Positions 21,668 through 23,758 of a stretch of 23,758 nucleotides of DNA are shown piece after piece. The stretch comes from CAJPST01 sp041795785. GTDB lineage: Bacteria > Pseudomonadota > Gammaproteobacteria > Enterobacterales > Pasteurellaceae. Both the position numbers and the translations under genes were made by a program. Below the pieces are notes generated by a model. It was not told the origin of the DNA. It saw only the letters and a list, made by a program, of their open reading frames with translations, and ran no database searches. Each line of letters opens with the position of its first letter. The stretch's first letter is position 1. The stretch is taken from contig JBHBXR010000094.1 in the NCBI GenBank assembly GCA_041795785.1, positions 1 through 23,758 on the forward strand. Direction: 5' to 3'.

Positions 21668-22702
21668 ATGCAAAAACTATTAGTCATTCGTAACGATAAA
21701 TTAGGCGATTTCATACTGGCATGGCCGGCGTTTGCGCTATTGAAACAATCCGCGCCGCATTTAAGGCTTAGCGCATTAGTGCCTCAATATACCGCGCCGT
21801 TGGCACGGATTTGTCCTTATATTGACGAAGTGATTATTGATGCGACGGATAAAAAAAACGGCGCGGAAACCGACCGCACTTTGCAAGCGATTAAAGCGCA
21901 CAAGTTTGATGCGGTGATTAGCTTCGTATCCGATTGGTATAACGCAAAATTAACTTGGCGCTCCGGCATACCGTACCGCCTTGCCCCCGCCACCAAACTG
22001 TTTCAGTTTTTATACAACCACCGTTTGACACAACGCCGTTCCCGCTCGGAAAAAGCGGAATTTGAATACAATATGGATTTGGCGCGTCAGTTTCTGCGCG
22101 ATCAACAGATTAGCGTTTGCGAACCGCAACCGCCTTATCTCCGCTTTGCCCCAAGTGCGGTGGAAAATCAGCGCATTTTATTGTGTGAAAATTTGGGAAT
22201 CGCGCCGAATAAAAAATGGGTATTCGTACACAGCGGCTCAGGCGGCTCGGCAAATAATCTATCACTGACGCAATATGCCGAATTGATTAACGGCATTTTA
22301 GCGCAGTTTGATTGCCATATTGTCCTGACGGCAGGACCGAACGAAAGTGCAAAAGCCCGTGAATTGGCAACATTAGTCAATCATCCAAATGTCGTGATCT
22401 ACGATAAAAACGACGGATTGGTGGATTTTGCCCATTCGTTGGCCTGCGCCGATTTATTTATCGCCGGCTCTACGGGGCCGCTTCACTTAAGCGGTGCATT
22501 AAACGTGCCTACCATCGGTTTTTATCCGAGTCGATTGTCCGCCATTCCGCGCCGCTGGCGACCGATTAACGACGCCGATAAACACATTGCCTTCTGTCCG
22601 CCGTTTAAAAAAGAAGTGGAAAAAAATCTGACGGTGATCGATATTTCCTTATGTTTAAAAGAGATCATTCCTTTTATCAAAAACCAATTCATCAAGGCGT
22701 AG
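21668..22702 (+). CDS. Glycosyltransferase family 9, heptosyltransferase-like
   Basis: Probable lipooligosaccharide core glycosyltransferase of family GT9, 344 residues, cytoplasmic or membrane-associated. GT-B architecture: the N-terminal VIRNDKLGDFILAWPAF is the typical heptosyltransferase opening with acidic catalytic candidate Asp in KLGD; the C-terminal domain has VHSGSGGSANNLSL, FDCHIVLTAGP and the ADP-sugar-binding block FIAGSTGPLHLSGALNVPTI. I chose the ATG at 21668, nine bases after AAGG; a TTG at 21647 is unlikely. Two uptake cores lie in the coding region (21873-21881, 22153-22161). Which core sugar it adds cannot be read from sequence; it is not next to other LOS genes. Confidence 0.88.
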   Translation: MQKLLVIRNDKLGDFILAWPAFALLKQSAPHLRLSALVPQYTAPLARICPYIDEVIIDATDKKNGAETDRTLQAIKAHKFDAVISFVSDWYNAKLTWRSGIPYRLAPATKLFQFLYNHRLTQRRSRSEKAEFEYNMDLARQFLRDQQISVCEPQPPYLRFAPSAVENQRILLCENLGIAPNKKWVFVHSGSGGSANNLSLTQYAELINGILAQFDCHIVLTAGPNESAKARELATLVNHPNVVIYDKNDGLVDFAHSLACADLFIAGSTGPLHLSGALNVPTIGFYPSRLSAIPRRWRPINDADKHIAFCPPFKKEVEKNLTVIDISLCLKEIIPFIKNQFIKA

Positions 22703-22716
22703 GATAATTAAAATAC

Positions 22717-22760
22717 AAAAAGTGCGGTTAAAAAATTAAGTGTTTTTCGACCGCACTTTT
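22717..22760 (+). terminator. Terminator after the glycosyltransferase built from inverted uptake sequences
   Basis: AAAAGTGCGGT (22718-22728) pairs with 22750-22760, and the A/T-rich inner parts can extend the stem. It begins 15 bp after the stop. Confidence 0.78.
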
Positions 22761-22887
22761 AATTCCTCGGAAGTTGCGTAGTTTGATTCATGAGCTTCTG
22801 CTCAAAATATAACCGTCCTATTTTTGGATAAATTGCTTTTGTGCTAAGATTCTTGCTCATCAAAACAGAGATTTTATTGGAAACGAA

Positions 22888-23361
22888 ATGAAAAAAATCA
22901 ACATTCTATTTGTCTGCCTCGGCAACATCTGTCGCTCACCGATGGCGGAATACCTGATGCGGGATAAAATTCAAAAAGCCGGTTTGGCTGATTTTATCGC
23001 CACCGACAGCGCGGGCACTTCGGGCGAAAATGACGGCGATGATATGCACTGCGGTACGGCGGATATTTTGGATCGTCTGAAAATTAAAAGTAACGATTTC
23101 ACCAGTCGAAAAGTACGCGCAAATGATTGGCAAAAATTTGATTATATCGTGGCAATGGATAACCATAACCTGCGAGATTTAGAACGGTTGTTCGGCAAAC
23201 ATCCGGAAAAACTGTTTCAGATTACGACACTCTGCCCTGATTTAGGCTACGATCACATCCCCGATCCTTGGTACACGGGAAAATTCGAACAAACCTATCG
23301 TTTATTGGATCAGTGTTGCGATGCGCTGTTGGAAAAAATAAGACGGGAAAAACGCGTGTAA
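22888..23361 (+). CDS. Low-molecular-weight protein-tyrosine phosphatase
   Basis: Cytosolic LMW-PTP, 157 residues. The P-loop CLGNICRS near the N-terminus gives nucleophile Cys10 and phosphate-binding Arg16 (C-x5-R-S). The general acid Asp126 is in DPWY. The segment FEQTYRLLDQCC near the C-terminus is typical of the family. The ATG follows GGAAA. There is no adjacent tyrosine kinase or polysaccharide export gene, so it does not look like a Wzb-type capsule regulator; the substrate is unknown. It is a single gene between two uptake-sequence hairpins. Confidence 0.93.
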   Translation: MKKINILFVCLGNICRSPMAEYLMRDKIQKAGLADFIATDSAGTSGENDGDDMHCGTADILDRLKIKSNDFTSRKVRANDWQKFDYIVAMDNHNLRDLERLFGKHPEKLFQITTLCPDLGYDHIPDPWYTGKFEQTYRLLDQCCDALLEKIRREKRV

Positions 23362-23366
23362 TTTCA

Positions 23367-23391
23367 ACCGCACTTTTTATTAAAGTGCGGT
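23367..23391. repeat. Inverted uptake-sequence pair in the reversed arrangement
   Basis: ACCGCACTTT (23367-23376) and AAAGTGCGGT (23382-23391) form a 10-bp perfect stem around TTATT, right after the phosphatase stop. The cores point towards each other's tails, opposite to the other pairs in the window, and an A run rather than a T run follows on the plus strand, so it is a poorer plus-strand terminator. Confidence 0.75.
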
Positions 23392-23477
23392 CAAAAAACA
23401 CAATGTTTTCAAACTGATCATGACAGATGCTTTCCAAATCCATTACTCGGTTATCTACCATACTTCTTAAAAAAACA

Positions 23478-23507
23478 AAAAAGTCGGTTTATTACAACCG
23501 ACTTTTT
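23478..23507 (-). terminator. Bidirectional terminator before the sugar permease end
   Basis: AAAAAGTCGGTT (23478-23489) pairs perfectly with 23496-23507. A runs to the left and T's to the right suit both directions: the permease gene on the minus strand and the phosphatase on the plus strand. Confidence 0.85.
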
Positions 23508-23522
23508 AGCATTAATCTTACG

Positions 23523-23758
23523 TTAAGATTTTTTACGGCGTTTTAAGGTATCCAACAATACCGCTATGACAATAATGCCGCCTTTTACGATTTGTTGCCA
23601 ATACGGGTCAACCCCTAGCATATTCAATCCTTTGTTGGTGGTACCGATAATCAATGCACCGATTACGCACATCGGAATGGTACCGAAACCACCGCTTAAG
23701 GAAACACCGCCGATAACCACCGCCGCGATGGCATCCAATTCCCATGCCAAGCCGTAAG
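23523..23758 (-). CDS. Sugar ABC transporter permease, MglC/RbsC type, 3' part
   Basis: C-terminal ~77 residues of an inner-membrane permease of a ribose/galactose-type ABC importer; the gene continues beyond the window. Characteristic sequence: ELDAIAAVVIGGVSLSGG, the cytoplasmic loop that contacts the ATPase, then two hydrophobic helices, GVDPYWQQIVKG and a basic tail LKRRKKS. The DPYWQ segment is closer to MglC (methyl-galactoside) than to RbsC, but the sugar cannot be decided from this fragment. Other transporter genes would lie to the right, outside the window. Confidence 0.88.
   Translation of the reverse strand, partial: YGLAWELDAIAAVVIGGVSLSGGFGTIPMCVIGALIIGTTNKGLNMLGVDPYWQQIVKGGIIVIAVLLDTLKRRKKS

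Larger units (their letters stand above)
2497..23391. repeat. Dispersed DNA uptake sequences (core AAGTGCGGT), 21 perfect copies
   Basis: Forward cores start at 2497, 3632, 5343, 9796, 19300, 21611, 22153, 22720 and 23383. Reverse cores (ACCGCACTT) start at 2527, 2652, 3710, 5511, 9850, 16267, 18835, 19330, 20495, 21873, 22750 and 23367. This is the Haemophilus-type uptake signal recognised during natural transformation. Density is about 0.9 per kb overall but uneven: none between 5520 and 9795 or between 9859 and 16266. Eight or more lie inside genes, the rest in intergenic gaps, often as inverted pairs. Confidence 0.93.

Noticed and set aside
21668..22702. Specific naming as WaaF/WaaC/OpsX
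   Set aside because: The GT9 motifs do not distinguish the heptosyltransferases, and no other LOS core genes adjoin.

Overview
The window looks like a chromosomal segment of a Pasteurellaceae bacterium. It carries 21 perfect copies of the Haemophilus-type 9-bp DNA uptake core AAGTGCGGT (both orientations), several as head-to-head pairs used as terminators. Its gene orders (coaBC-dut-slmA, rpsP-rimM-trmD-rplS) and proteins are of gammaproteobacterial type. A complete anaerobic L-ascorbate pathway next to transketolase fits a fermentative member such as the Basfia / Mannheimia succiniciproducens / Actinobacillus succinogenes group, but the species is inference.

Layout. 1-2472 (+): end of coaBC, dut, slmA, a YheU-family gene and crp. 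2642-3490 (-): rpoH. 3698-5444 (+): a tightly overlapping ychJ-yihY-dtd set. 5570-7162 (+): an orphan DppA-like dipeptide-binding protein. 7209-9734: a decayed IS1182-family insertion, flanked by a 37-bp repeat that is a copy of a terminator hairpin; its middle is replaced by an AT-rich gene for a solitary AAA ATPase (7729-8913). 9867-13423 (-): ulaG-ulaR-ulaE-ulaF. 13873-17002 (+): ulaA(EIIC-EIIB fusion)-ulaC-ulaD. 17250-19256 (+): transketolase. 19473-21460 (-): rpsP-rimM-trmD-rplS. 21668-22702 (+): a GT9 heptosyltransferase-like gene. 22888-23361 (+): a low-molecular-weight tyrosine phosphatase. 23523-end (-): C-terminus of an MglC/RbsC-type sugar permease.

How the genes work together. UlaA and UlaC import and phosphorylate ascorbate. 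UlaG, UlaD, UlaE and UlaF convert it to D-xylulose 5-phosphate, and transketolase, the next gene, consumes that product. The 449-bp divergent ula control region holds one near-consensus and one perfect CRP site, plus a 20-bp sequence occurring twice (17/20 identical). Each copy overlaps a predicted promoter, so these are strong candidates for UlaR operators. A third, perfect CRP site precedes transketolase, and crp itself is in the window.

The most unusual parts are the ATPase gene lodged in the wrecked IS with its duplicated terminator, and the symmetrical ula control region. I saw no CRISPR array, tRNA, rRNA, prophage or replication origin.
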